Assembly: GCA_002007465.1 (NCBI GenBank) | Contig: LNAC01000232.1 | Coordinates: 2,714,895-2,778,894, forward strand | Direction of reading: 5' to 3' | Length of the DNA stretch: 64,000 bases | Source: Ailurus styani | Taxonomy: Eukaryota; Chordata; Mammalia; Carnivora; Ailuridae | Shown: positions 1 to 12,263 of the stretch, piece by piece | Numbering within the stretch: the stretch's first letter is position 1 | Layout of the letters: every line of letters starts with the position of its first letter | Position numbers and translations under genes: made by a program | Notes under the pieces: generated by a model | Database searches by the model: none | Seen by the model: only the letters and a program-made list of their open reading frames with translations | What the model was told of the DNA's origin: nothing

Positions 1-137
1 TCATTCTGAAACCAGTATATGTATATAATAGGATAAAGCAAATAAATAATTTTATTAGAAACCACGATTTTCAGTAAGAGAAAAAGAAACAAATATAAAA
101 TTAAATAAATAAAAATTCTGTATCTTTAAAATTTTGT

Positions 138-308
138 AAAGATTTATTTATTTATTAGGAAGGCGGGGAGGGGCAGATGGAGAGAATCTTAAGCAGGCTC
201 CACACCCAGCATGGAGTTGATACGGGGCTTAATCTCACGACCCAGAGATCATGACCTAAGCTGAAACCAAGAGCCGGATGCTTAACTGACTGAGCCACCC
301 AGATCCCC
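138..308 (-). repeat. Can-SINE, antisense
   Basis: Starts AAGATTTATTTATTTATTAG and ends TGAGCCACCCAGATCCCC. Diverged, so an older copy. Confidence 0.9.
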
Positions 309-404
309 CTCTGTTCTTAAAAGTTAACTGGAAATATCAGGATGAACTTGAGATTATTTTCTCTTTTAAATACAATATTTTTATCTTTGTTTACTGAAAA
401 AGTC

Positions 405-592
405 TTTTTTTTTTAAGATTTTATTTATTTATTTGGGAGAAAGAGAGCATGAGTTGGGGAGGGCCAGAGGAAGAGGGAGAAGCAGACTCTCCGCTCAGTG
501 GGGAACTGGATGTGGGACCTGATCCCAGAACCCTGAGATCATGACCTGAGCCCAAGTCAGATGCTTGACTGATGAAGCCACCCAGCCTCCCC
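405..592 (-). repeat. Can-SINE, antisense
   Basis: Poly(T), AAGATTTTATTTATTTATTT, ending AGCCACCCAGCCTCCCC. Confidence 0.9.
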
Positions 593-689
593 TGAAAATG
601 TCTTGAAACAATAATCCAGTAGCAGTAGGTGCTTCTAGGTCTAGATTGTGGTTACTGTATGCCATTTCTCATTAAAAGAAACTGAGGCT

Positions 690-1010
690 GGGGCCTGGGT
701 GGCTCAGTCAGTTAAGCGTGGGACTCTTGATTTCGGCTCAGGTCATAATCTTAGGTGGTGGGATTGAGCTCTGTGTTGGGCTTCATGCTGGTGGGCGTGG
801 ATCCTGCTTAGGATTCTCTCTCTCCCTCTGACCCCCCTCCCCCCCTCCCCCCGCTCCTGTGCTGGTGTTCTCTCAAGAAAGAAAGAAAGAAAAGAGAAGA
901 AGAGAAAAGGAAAGGAAAAGAGAGAGGGAGAGAGAGAGAGGAAGAAAGAAAGAAAGAAAGAAAGAGAAAAGAGAAAGAAAGAAAAGAAAGAAAGAAAGAA
1001 AGAAAGAAAG

Positions 1011-1069
<59 letters not shown>

Positions 1070-1108
1070 AAAGAAAGGAAGAAAGAAAAGGAAAGGAAAA
1101 AAAGAAGC
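690..1108 (+). repeat. Can-SINE with a greatly expanded GAAA tail
   Basis: The SINE (690-875, starting GGGGCCTGGGTGGCTCAG) runs into a purine tract of GAAA/GAGA units from 876 to about 1108. This is expansion of the SINE's A-rich tail. Confidence 0.9.
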
Positions 1109-1179
1109 TAAGGCTTTTTGGAGAAATGACTTATTCCAGTTCTGAGGTAGAAAATATACATGATGAGCCTATAACATCT

Positions 1180-1396
1180 TTTTTTTTTAAGATTTATTTA
1201 TTTATTTGAGGGAGAGTGGGAGCGGGAGAGAAAGAACACGTTCCTGAGTGGAGAGAGGGGCAGAGGGAGAGGGAGACAAGCAGACTCCCCAATGAGCTGG
1301 GAGCTGGACAGGGGGCTCCATCCCAGGACCTGAGATGATGACCTAAGCTGAAATCAAGAGTCTGACACTTAACCAACTGAGCCACCCAGGTGCCCC
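1180..1396 (-). repeat. Can-SINE, antisense
   Basis: Target duplication AGCCTATAACATCT / AGCCTATGACATCT (one mismatch). Ends GCCACCCAGGTGCCCC. Confidence 0.93.
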
Positions 1397-1435
1397 AAGC
1401 CTATGACATCTTTTTATACCAGAAAACAAGAAAGC

Positions 1436-1631
1436 AGGCGCCTGGGTGGCTCAGTGGGTTAAAGCCTCTGCCTTTGGCTCAGGTCATGATCTCAGGGTCC
1501 TGGGATTGAGCCCGGCATCGGGCTCCCTGCTCAGCAGGGAGTCTGCTTCCTCCTCTCTCTCTGCCTGCCTCTCTCCCTACTTGTAATCTCTCTCCATGAA
1601 ATAAATAAATAAAATCTTAAAAAAAAAAAAA
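1436..1631 (+). repeat. Can-SINE, young copy
   Basis: Perfect 15-bp duplication AGAAAACAAGAAAGC at 1421-1435 and 1632-1646. The body is the full mustelid-type long form with an intact A-rich tail. Confidence 0.97.
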
Positions 1632-2310
1632 AGAAAACAAGAAAGCTACCAAAGATTGTAAGAGTCGTATCAACAGACCCAGGAGAGTCTCTATTTTAGA
1701 GACTTCTACCAGCCAAAGATAGGATTATGTAAGTATTAAGAACAATAACAACTGCAGTGGATTGAAACACATCAAATATATTAAAAGCCGTGTGTTCATA
1801 ATAATACTTAGAAAGGCAAACAACAAACTGATCATCTTTAGGAGGTTTGATAATTTATTTTTCTTGAAAAGTAGTGAATAAAGGAAAAGAACCACACATT
1901 TAATCTGGCTTTCCTATGTAAATTAAAGACTTACAGCTAAAAAATGATAAGGAACAATAGAATAGTTTGGAGCCTCCTCATGAAATATCAGATCTAGCAG
2001 TTGTCACCGTGGTGCAACTAACCATGAGCTTACAACTTCTAGCTCTAACCTTTGGCATTTACAGGAAACACCAAAGGACAGAGGGACATGCTAAATGATG
2101 ACAGGGGACGCAATCAGCAAAATTCAGACTTTGGGGATTTTTACTGGAAAAACAACCTGGTTCCTTCAATAAGGAAAAAAAAAAGAGGAAGAGGGGAAAA
2201 CTTTAGATTGAAAAGGCTTAAAAATAAACCAGCTAAATACACTGTGTGACCCTTATTTGGATAATAATTTGAACAAACCAACTGTAGAAGACATTTATAG
2301 AAAGTCAGTT

Positions 2311-2523
2311 TGGGGTCACCCGAGTGGGTCCAACAGTTAAGCATCTGACTCTTGATTTCCGCTTGGGTCATGATCCCAGGGTCATGAGGTCAAGTTCCAC
2401 GTTGGGCTCTGTGCTCAGTGGGAAATCTGCTTGAGATTCTCTCCTTCTCTCTGCCCCTGCCCCAGATGCATGCTCTTTCTCTAAAAATAAATAAATAAAT
2501 AAATAATAAATCTATTTAAAAAA
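2311..2523 (+). repeat. Can-SINE
   Basis: 12-bp duplication AGAAAGTCAGTT at 2299-2310 and 2524-2535. The head is diverged (GGTCACCCGAGTGGGTCCAA). Confidence 0.93.
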
Positions 2524-3610
2524 AGAAAGTCAGTTGGGACAATAACTTTAATGTTGGATAATACTAAGAATCTACTACCAATTTTTTTAGGTGTGATGCT
2601 TCTAATCATAGTTATATTTTTAAAAAGAATACCATTTACAGGTCTATACTAAAGTACTTACTGATGAAATGATATGATGTCTGAAATTTGCTGCAAAATA
2701 ATCCTGTGGGGATAGGGTGGGAATTTGGGGTGGGGGTGGGGTTATATATGGTTTGGGGTTGCCCATGAGTTGATAATTATTGAGGCCGAGTGATGGGTAT
2801 ATGGGAGTTCATTGTATTATTTTCTCTATTTTGGTTGAAAATTCACCTGGACAAGTTATTTGTTGTTTGTTTGTTTGTTTCTAAAGCTTAAGTTTCAGAC
2901 CAGAAGTGGGAAAAAAAATTCTTGTAATGTGCTTTGGGGACATCTGAAGCTCAAAGCTGTATGGTGGGTTGGCCAAGCCCTAGTAGATTAAGTGAGAAAG
3001 AATTCCTTAGAAACCGTCTTCCCCCGTACTCAGGTCACTTCTGTACCACATGCTTTCCTTTCTCTTCAGACTGTTTCGGTATGGCTGGTGGATGGGAAGA
3101 AGGGTTGAGGTTTATTTGGTTTGGTTTGATTGATTCATCCAGTTTTCTCTGCTGCCAGACTGAATCTAGTGACTCACTCAGCAGTGGCTTCTTCCTGAGA
3201 GTGTTCGGGCAAAACCTTGAGCTCTACAACAGACCTGCCCTTGAAGAGTTCCATACTTGGTTATACTTGAACTTGCAGTCTGGACAAGGGTAGACTTTTT
3301 TTTTTGTAATAAGGGAAGCACTCAAGATAAGAATTTCTGTTTTCATCTACTTAACTTCTTACCTGGCTCCAGAAGGTTTCTCTTTTTGTAAATTGGAAAC
3401 CGAATGCTTTATGTACATTGGGCCAGGGCAGAACCAGATTCTTCTTTTGAAAGGTGCCAGAGCCACATTCTGTCCTCATGATCCTCTTTCCTGAAGGAAA
3501 AACAAAGATGCTTGTTTTGTTTGTACCTCCCAAGCCTGTAAGTGCCAAGAATATAATTCTCTCCACTCCCAAAAGCAAACACCAAACAACAAAGCAAAAA
3601 AGTTAATCCT

Positions 3611-3813
3611 GGGGGTGCCTGGGTGGCTCAGTGGGTTAAAGCCTCTGCCTTCGGCTCAGGTCATGATCTTGGGGTCCTGGGATTGAGCCCCACATCGGGC
3701 TCTCTGCTTGGCAGGGAGCCTGCTTCCTCCTCTCTCTCTACCTGCCTCTCTGCCTACTTGTGATCTCTCTCTCTCTCTCTGTGTCAAATAAATAAATAAA
3801 ATCTTAAAAAAAA
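3611..3813 (+). repeat. Can-SINE
   Basis: 10-bp duplication AGTTAATCCT (3601-3610 and 3814-3823). Mustelid-type body. Confidence 0.95.
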
Positions 3814-4366
3814 AGTTAATCCTAGAGTGTCCCTCCAGATTTCCAGACTACTGCAAAGGGGGCAAAATGCCTTTCCTCTTTGGAATTTAGGCAGAATGAG
3901 GGCTGTGCTAAAGTTCTTTGACTTAGGAATGTTCATAGATACAGATGGAGCTTTGCTCTAGAGTGTAAATGCCTCAGGTCTCTTGACCCCCAACAAATGG
4001 AAATAGCGGGTGTGTGCAGCCATCTCCCCCTGGCCCTGTCTGCTTGTTGGTCTATGCATGTGTCTACCATTTTGATCCTAGATGTTAGATGCTTTCAGTG
4101 CTGCGTTAGCCCTGAGCTGCACAGCAGTAAGAAAGCTGAAAGTGCTAATAGGAAACAATGTACGGTGTGCAGAAATAAGACTAAGAACAAAAACAGCAAG
4201 GGAGAGAAAGGGGATTGTTTTTATGTAACTGACCATAACCACTAAGAGAAGGAAAAAAGAAAAATAGAGAAACAAGAAAAGTTTGAAGTCTGTGGGAAGA
4301 GTACCAGCATCATTAATCTGGTTAATATAGGAGAAGGTGGGGTGTTTGTTCAAGAACTTAAATGCT

Positions 4367-4618
4367 GGGGCGCCCGGGTGGCTCAGTTGGTTTAAGCAAC
4401 TGTCTGCAGCTCAGGTCATGATCCCTGATCCTGGGATCGGGCCCTGTGTCAGGCTCCTGCTTCTCCCTCTCCCTCTGCCTCTCCCCCTGCTTGTGTGCTC
4501 CTGCTCTCTCTCTGTCAAATAAATAAATACAATCTTAAATAAATTAAATACAAATAAATAAATACAAATATTAATCTTAAATACAAATAAATAAATAAAT
4601 ACAATCTTAAAAAAAAAA
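4367..4618 (+). repeat. Can-SINE with duplicated AAATAAAT tail
   Basis: Perfect 15-bp duplication AAGAACTTAAATGCT (4352-4366 and 4619-4633). The AAATAAATAAATACAATCTT tail has been copied about three times. Confidence 0.95.
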
Positions 4619-4844
4619 AAGAACTTAAATGCTTAGCTGGTGAAAGTGCCTCCAGTAACTTCTTAGAGAGAAGCAAGAATGATCCCCTCGATTCCCGGAC
4701 CATCCAAGTCTTCCCTGCAGCACTCAGAGCGAGTGGCACGGTGGCCAATGTCATGGCCGCGGGGGCAGCTGGAGGAGCTCCCACTGCGTGTCAGAGGTCG
4801 GAAGGAGGAGTTCTTCTTTCTCATTGTATTTTTTTTTTCTCATT

Positions 4845-5640
4845 GTATTTTTTAAAGCATACAAATAATACAGAAATCCATTTTGGAAGTTAATGATTCA
4901 GACTCTATGAATAAAGTCAGAGTCCTCCGTGACCATAGGACGCAATCTCAGACCCCTCCCCACACCACTTTATCTGTTCGTTGTGCTTCCTTGCGCCCAA
5001 TCAGACTTTTTCCATGCATTCACCCTCTTCTGGGGACCTCTAGAAGTGGTTTGGGTTTGTATATATATTTTTTTCATCTTTTTTTTTCTTTTCTTTTTTT
5101 TTTTAAAGTAAACTCTACCTCCAATGCAGGGCTTGAACTCACGACCCCAACCAAGATCAGGAGTCCCATGCTCTAGCAAATGAGCCGGCCAGGCACCCCA
5201 TATTTTTTCCTTCTCTAGTGTGAGTGAAACTGTACTGTCCTTCACAATTGGGCTTCTTAATTAACTCTGCATCTTAGAGATCTTTCCATGTCAAAATATA
5301 AAGATTTATCTAATTCCTTTTTACTGCTGCCTGTGATTTTATAGTACGCATAAGCCATATTTTAACCATTCTCTTGATGCACATTTAGGTTGTTTCCATT
5401 TTTTTCACTATCACAAACAGCACACAGATGTTGGGAGCATTCTTTTTCATTCCTCCTTGTGAACATGTTTTGCTCTAGGGCAGATTCGTACTATGAGGTG
5501 GAATGATTAGGTCAAAGAGAAAGTACCGGTTATACTAATAGATTCTGCCATGTGGCCCTCCAAAGTGACTGTGCCGCATTATGGATGCTTGGCACCTAAA
5601 CGGATTTTCATTGTAGTCCTACCTAATCTCTTCAGGAAGA
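4845..5640 (-). repeat. Old LINE-1 3' part, antisense
   Basis: GATCTTTCCATGTCAAAATATAAAG...TTTAGGTTGTTTCCATTTTTTTCACTATCACAAACAGC...CCCTCCAAAGTGACTGTGCC is the reverse of an L1M-type 3' region. A short SINE interrupts it at 5088-5199. Subfamily not assigned. Confidence 0.6.
5088..5199 (-). repeat. Short Can-SINE, antisense
   Basis: Reverse of the short tRNA-derived form: GGGCTTGAACTCACGACC (B box side) to GAGCCGGCCAGGCACCCC. Confidence 0.8.
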
Positions 5641-7654
5641 AGATGGAAAGAGTAGAAGCATGTGCTTGATTTTAAAGCTTCAAAGCACCTCCTGACACTG
5701 TTGGGGGGGGCGTTGAAATGCATATAGGGACTGCAAATTTAAAACCCTCTACAGTTATTTTGGCTTTAAGAACAAAGGGGCCTGCCTGCAGGTGGCGGGC
5801 CCTGTGTGCTGGCTCTGGAGAGTGAGAAGAGCAGGGGTGGGGTTTGCCCAGTTACAAGCCTCAGGGCCAAAGAGTTTTCCTTCACATACTGACAGGTGTC
5901 TAAACAGATGGAGCTACTTTAAAAGAAAAGTGAAAGCATCTGCCAGTTTAGGACTCAAGACTCTCTGGAAATGGAGAGCAGGGACCTGTATGCCCCATAG
6001 GAGAGCATGGCACAGAGAGGGTGCGTGGACAGGATTTGACTAGTGACAGCTACTCTGTAGCAGGGAACCCATGCTGAGCTCTGCACTGAGGCATTCACGC
6101 TCCTGCGGGAAGAGTGAGTCCTGTGCGGACACGAGGTGAGTGTCTGCAGCCCCCTGAGACTCGCTCTCGGGTGAGAGCCCCCAGCAGCCCCAGCGGCCCT
6201 CCGGCCTCCGACTTCCCCTGCCGCAACCCCTCTTCCTGGTTGGTGAGCTTCTCTGCTTATAAAAGGGAATTTCCTTACACTCCACTATTTGTCTTTATGA
6301 TCATGGCTTTGAGGGACAGGGAGAGAGAGCTGGGGGGCCAGAGGTTTTTGAGGAAATACATAGGGAAACAATTTTGAGTCTCTTTTGACTGGCTTTGTAA
6401 TCCTTGGCGATTCCTTTGATTCTGGGCAAAACCTAGAAGGAATATCCTTTTTGGTTCCTTTCAGTTTTGTAAGAACAAACATGTCCCCTCTCTCTCCTTT
6501 ATTTCATTAAGCAGTACGCCACGTTCACTTCCCTCTGTCTTGCAGCCACATTTAGCCAAATTAATATCAGACAAAACTAGTTGAGAGAAGCTCTCTAACC
6601 AAACACGCAAATTAGCTTTTCAAGTCATGAAACTGCACTCAGAACTTTAAAAAGGTGTGTGTTGGGGGGCGGGGTGCAATTCATTCTGGCTTCCACCACC
6701 TGCCAGCTTGGACAGACTTGACAGCCAGCCACCATCCACACCATCCAGTGACAAAGAACTCTGCCTGCTAGCCCCAAAGCTCATGAACACACGGCCAGAG
6801 AACCCGTTTCTCTTCCTCCCCGCCACAGTATGTTTGTTCTCTTGTTATTTTTTCTTTCCTAAAAGAAAATGGCCTTTCTCTGGAGGAGATTGAAGCCCTG
6901 CAATGGGGATATGGGACAGGCATGCTCCTGAGACCTGTTTCTCGGCAAGCGTCTTGTCTGCTGTGCATGTGTGCAGAGAAAGGCAGGGGTGCCAAATTCT
7001 GTTGTTTTGTACTAGTTGAAGCCTCTAGGCTCTAGAGTATCCCATCCTTTCCTCTCCTTGTGTGGCTCGATTGTTAGATGGGAATGACCCAGGACATACT
7101 TATTTTTTGCTCCTATGTGACACGCGTGCATCACTGCCCTCAACTGCTATCCAGAATTCCTGTGATGGGCCTTGCCTCACCACTGCCGCACGGCTCTGAG
7201 CTGAACTCCTAGCTTTGGCTTGGCGATGGGGAGCAGAGGCCAGCAGGCAGGGAGGGAAGTGCTCACTCACAGCTTTGCTTGGATTCTTGGAGGAAGGAGA
7301 GTTGCTGATCTTTCCCCGAAAGAAGAGGGTCCGTGCCACTCACCCTTTAGTAGGTGCTGTCAGGTGAGAGTAGTGGAGACCTGGAGGAAGCCCTAGGTCT
7401 TAGGGTGTTAGGACAGCATCCTCAGTGCAGTGCTCGGGCTCATACTCTCCCCAGAATGAGCATAGTGTCTCTTGGATGTGTTATGGGCTCCGGAAATGTA
7501 ATCTGTGGCAGTGATTAGGTCCTACATCCTGTGACCTCCTCAAATTTTGTAGGCTCAAAAAACAAATCAACCAAACACACACATCCCCACCCCTCCCCCC
7601 AGCTTGGCTTAGAGCAAGGAGAAAGCACCTGTGCTTTAGAAATTAGGATAGGAT

Positions 7655-7856
7655 GGGCGCCTGGCTGGCTCAGTGGGTTGAAGCCTCCGCCTTCAGCTCA
7701 GGTCATGATCTCAGCGTCCTGGGATCGAGGCCCACATCGGGCTCCCTGCTTAGCGGGGAGCCTGCTTCCTCCTCTCTCTCTGCCTGCCTCTCTGCCTACT
7801 TGTGATCTTTTTCTCCCTCTGTCAAATAAATAAATAAATCTTTAAAAAGAAAGAAA
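7655..7856 (+). repeat. Can-SINE, young copy
   Basis: Perfect 16-bp duplication GAAATTAGGATAGGAT (7639-7654 and 7857-7872). Full mustelid-type body. Confidence 0.97.
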
Positions 7857-8510
7857 GAAATTAGGATAGGATTACATGAGAGATCCAGCAGGGGCAGTAG
7901 GCCATCAGTGGCTCCAGTTAGGAGCATCTGGGCATAGGGCAACGGAATTGACTGAACTTTTTCCTCCACTGCCCCAGCCAGAGCAGGTTCATTCAGCAAA
8001 ACCTCTAGGTTGTCTCCTCTCACTGGGGGGTCATGAGGCTGCCTGAGCTTGTGCAGACTTGGGTTTAGCCCCCATAAGGATATTTCAGTTCGTGGGCCTT
8101 CAGTTGACTTGAAGGGGCTGTCTTCTAATCCCAAAGGGAACCTTTGGACCCAGCTCCGCCGAGCAGACCACAGTGGCTGCAGTAGCCGCTTGGGCCTTCT
8201 CAGGAAAGGGTCAGGCAGTTGCCAGATGCTCTCCATGTGTCTTGATTTAATGCTGGGACTCTCCGGAGACAGGAGGACAGGCTACTTGACCCTTCCCTAT
8301 CAGCAGTTGCTGGGGGCATGTCTGGCACATCTGGCATTTTAGGGAAGAACTGCTAAGCCCTCCTAGCAACCAGCTCTGTGTTCGTATAGGACATTTAAGC
8401 ACACGTTGTCAAACCAGGTGTGATTACTGATGTGATTTGTGAGCACTAAGAAACTGGAGAGAGTTTCTTTAGAGACTGTGACGCTACCCCATTGTTCAAA
8501 AGTTTGACCT

Positions 8511-8919
8511 GGTGGGGGGTGCCTGGGTGGCTCTGTCAGTTAAGAATCCGACTCTTGATTTCAGCTCAGGTCTTGATCTCACAGTTGTGGGATTGAGCCC
8601 CCTGTGGGGCTCTGCACTCAGCACGGAGTCTGCTTGGGATTCTCTCTCCCTCTCCCTCTGTCCCTCCTGCTTCTCCTGCTCATGTGCTTGCTCTTTCTCT
8701 CCCTCCAAAATAAGTACATCTTTATAAAGTTTCTTATTGAGAGAGAGAGAGAGAACAGCAAGGGGAGCAGCAGAGGGAGAGGGGGAAGCAGGCTCTCCAT
8801 TGACCAGGGAGCCACATGTGGGGCTTGATCCCAGGACCCTGGGATCATGACCTGAGCTAAAGGCAGATACTTAACCGACTAAGCCACCCAGGAGCCCCTA
8901 AATAAATCTTCAAAAAAAA
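8511..8919 (+). repeat. Can-SINE with a second SINE inserted in its tail
   Basis: Outer sense SINE (8511 to about 8716, resuming near 8899) with duplication AAGTTTGACCT on both sides. An antisense SINE (about 8717-8898, ending GCCACCCAGGAGCCCC) sits in its A-rich tail. Confidence 0.9.
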
Positions 8920-9536
8920 AAAGTTTGACCTCGAAGTTAACAGACTTCTGCAGTCTGCAGCCTGCTTTGCCCTACCTCCCGTTTTCCTGCTCTCTCTGGA
9001 ACACTTTTTGCAGGCCAGCTACTCATTTGACACCTGGCAAATCCAGCTGTGTTTCCTGCCCTTGCCCTTCTTCTCAGAGCACTCACTCAAAAGTGTGTTT
9101 GACTTCAGAGGTCGGAGCTTCAAGCCATGAGAAACCCACTCTTTTGGGCTCTGGGAGACAACATTAACCCATTCCCCTCTGACCAGCCATATTAACTCTG
9201 GGACAGGAAGGGTGGAGCATTACTTTCTGAACTATTATGCAGAAATATCACTGGGACTATAGTTTCACACAGAATGGTAGACTGACAGTCATTTTCCAGA
9301 GTTGGGATGAATTAAGAACTCCGGAAGAATGTATTTGTTCCTCAGTGTTTCAAAGGCAGCACTAATTATTTTACAAACAATGGCTGTTTTCTTCTGCAAC
9401 CCATTTTCCTAGATTTTGCTAACTTCTTATATCCGGCACAGTCCAACTTCAAACAACCAAGACTAAGGCTGGATGTTTGGGAGCTGGGGGTAGGGCGAGG
9501 CCTAGTCTGAGGGGTCAGTTAGAAGCTGCACTCCCA

Positions 9537-9832
9537 GGGCGCCTGGCTGGTTTAGTCGGTAAAGCATGTGACTCTTGATCTCAGGGTTGTGAGTTTGAGC
9601 CCCACATTGGGTGTAGAGATTACTTAAAAATAAAAATCTTTAAAAAAAAATATTTATGTGACAGAAAGAGAGTGCGCACAAGCAGGGGGAGCAGGAGAGA
9701 GTGAAGCCGACTCCCCTGCGGAGCAGGGAGCCCGATGCAGGGCTCAAGCCCAGGACCCTGAGATCACAACCTGAGCCAAAGGCAGATGCTTAACCGACTG
9801 AACCACCCAGGCGCCCTAAAAATAAAAATCTT
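9537..9832 (+). repeat. Short Can-SINE interrupted by an antisense long SINE
   Basis: GGGCGCCTGGCTGGTTTAGTCGG...TTACTTAAAAATAAAAATC, then an antisense SINE (about 9638-9816), then the repeated tail TAAAAATAAAAATCTTAAAA. Outer duplication CTGCACTCCCA / CTGTACTCCCA. Confidence 0.88.
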
Positions 9833-11010
9833 AAAATCCTGTACTCCCATGCAGCACTCCCAACTTTTAAGAGTTCTTTGCCAGGGAGTTGTTTGTTAAT
9901 GGGGAAGGAGACATGGAGAAGTGAAACCTTTCTCTCAGCTAAGCAAGGGGCAGACCTATACCTAGCAGTTTTTTGGACTCTTTGCCAGCGTGGAGTGGTA
10001 TTCCCCTCTGGTGGCTTTGCCAAATAGGCAGCAGCTGAGGAGGTTTCTTGGCGGCAGAACTCAGAGGAAGAGGGAAGGGAATGGATAGCGAGCGTCCAGG
10101 CTTCACCTGGAAAGGCCTGCCTTCAGACCCCAGGAGGCCCCTGTGCTCTGTGGTTTGGGTGGAGGTCCCAGGGATTTGCATCCTAATGTCTGGGTTAGGA
10201 CACTTCAGGGAGCCAGAGAGGAAGAGAGAGGGAGCGAGTCCCTCTAACCACTGGACTGAACAGCTGGGCCTCCGACAGAGGCATCATTAGCATTTGAAAA
10301 CTCCTCTGAAGGGGCTGAGAACTTCCTGGGGTGGACGCTGGGGCCTGAGTGCTGAGACCCGCGGTGGCTCCACACAGAATGGGGCCGAGCATCCAGGGCA
10401 TAAAGACCAGACTGGACTCAAGAATGAGCCCATTGTGGCTTTGTCCCAGCCTTGAGAACTGTGACCAAGGCTCTTTCAGTATCAAGAAAGACTGTTTCTT
10501 GGCCACAGCAGAGCTAATAAGTCTAGTTCCCCCAGCAGGCAGGGCTGGGGAAGAAAGACGGTGTCCCAGTCTGGAAGGTTGTTAGCATCATGTGCTCTAA
10601 ACCTTTCCTGTGGATAGTGGTGCGTTCCCCTCCCCCTTCCCTCCTTTTAATTCACTCCTGACCCCACATGTGTTGGTCCCAGAGCAGTGACTGGGTCTGT
10701 CTGCCTTTTCTGCCTTAGGGTCTCCCCTTCTAACTGCTGAAATTAAGCCCCTTCCTAAATGAAGTCTGTACAAAGTATTTTTGGGGGGTCATTCTTACTT
10801 CATTTAAACAGTTTGGGTTTGTATGATGTTATTTTTAAGCCAAGGTCAGTTCTGGTTAATAAAGGTCACAGCTCCAAACCTTTTCAGGCTTTTCCCTGTT
10901 TCCAGCTTATGATTCCTGCCAGGTTTGGGGTATATTTCTACAGACCGGACAGCTGAGGGGGCGGGGGTGCTGAGATCTGGACCAACTCTTTCTTAAACCA
11001 GGAGCGATGG

Positions 11011-11023
11011 TGCCACCTACTGG
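11011..11023 (-). promoter_or_regulatory. CTCF-like motif in intron 3
   Basis: TGCCACCTACTGG matches the reverse CTCF core YGCCMYCTRGTGG at 12 of 13 positions, in non-repeat sequence. Occupancy unknown. Confidence 0.4.
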
Positions 11024-11440
11024 CTTATGCTGTGAGCAACAGGCTCTGTGGCGGGTTCTGAGTTTCTGTTAGGGGAACTAGGACCTGGGCAGGATTAGCT
11101 GTATCGTATTCCAGTACGGGGGTAACATGCAGCAGTGGAAAGCAAACTGAGCAGACACACTAATTTCTGCCGACAGATAAGGAAACAGGCTTGGAAATTG
11201 TGGTTGGGCAAGCTGCCGAGGATTATAACTAGTACAGGGCAGAGGCAAAGTGAACCTCAGCACCGGGGTTTGCCGGGGCCAGCTGGAGACATTAGGTCAT
11301 AACTGGACAGGGCATTCAGTGACCTGAATAGTGAGGACTGTCTTCTCTCTTCAGGTTTCTGATACAGCCCTGCTGATCTGTCAGTTTGATATGACTCTTT
11401 AAACCTCTTAACAGCTCTTTAACCTTGGTTCATTTGAGGT

Positions 11441-11643
11441 TTTTTTTTTTTTTTTAAAGATTTTATTTATTCATTTGACAGAGAGAGAGAGATCACAGGT
11501 AGGCAGAGAGGCAGGCAGAGAGAGAGGAGGAAGCAGGCTCTCTGCCGAGCAGAGAGCCCGATGTGGGCCTCGATCCCAGGACCCTGAGATCATGACCTGA
11601 GCCGAAGGCAGAGGCTTTAACCCTCTGAGCCACCCAGGCGCCC
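11441..11643 (-). repeat. Can-SINE, antisense
   Basis: Duplication CATTTGAGGTTTTT at 11431 and 11644. Confidence 0.95.
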
Positions 11644-11660
11644 CATTTGAGGTTTTTTTG

Positions 11661-11868
11661 TTTGTTTGTTTTTAAAGATTTTTTATTTATTTATTTGACA
11701 CAGAGAGAGATTACAAGTAGGCAGAAAGGCAGGCAGAGAGGTAGGCAGAGGAGGAAGCAGGCTCCCTGCTGAGCAGAGAGCCCTATGGGGGCCTCGATCC
11801 CAGGACGCTGAGATCATGACCTGAGCCGAAAGCAGAGGCTTTAACCCACTGAGCCACCCAGGCGCCCA
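11661..11868 (-). repeat. Can-SINE, antisense
   Basis: Directly follows the previous copy in the same orientation. Ends GCCACCCAGGCGCCCA. Confidence 0.95.
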
Positions 11869-12002
11869 AGTTTTTAATAATATTAGGTAGACAGTGGTAA
11901 CTGTTAAAAATGAAATTTGTTTTCATCAAATTGCTTTGAAGTTTTTGTAGGCAGCACTGCTTTTCCCTTACTTTCCTGATATAGTAGGAATATGAAATTG
12001 CC

Positions 12003-12208
12003 TTTTTTTTTGTTTTTAAAGATTTTATTTATTTATTTATTTGAAAGAGAGCATGTGAGCTAGGGGAGGAGCAGAGGGAGAGGGACAAGCAGACCCTGCA
12101 CTTGGCATGGAGCCTGACCTGGGCTCGATCCCACATCACCCAAGATCATGACCTGAGCCAAAATCAAGAATCCCAGGTACTTAACCGACTGAGCCATCCA
12201 GGCGCTGC
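12003..12208 (-). repeat. Can-SINE, antisense
   Basis: Poly(T) start and GAGCCATCCAGGCGCTGC end. Confidence 0.92.
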
Positions 12209-12263
12209 TATGAAGTTTCCTTTAAACTAAGTTTGTCTAGGTTTTTAAAAGTGAGTCAATCTT

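Noticed and set aside
876..1108. Regular short repeats considered as a CRISPR-like array
   Set aside because: It is a mononucleotide-to-tetranucleotide microsatellite without spacers, in a mammalian genome.
859..1209. Lys/Arg/Glu-rich ORF
   Set aside because: Translation of the GAAA tail expansion of a SINE.
3611..3813. tRNA gene (A and B box-like sequence)
   Set aside because: The tRNA-like part belongs to a Can-SINE with CT-rich body, A-rich tail and target duplications; the same sequence occurs dozens of times in the window.
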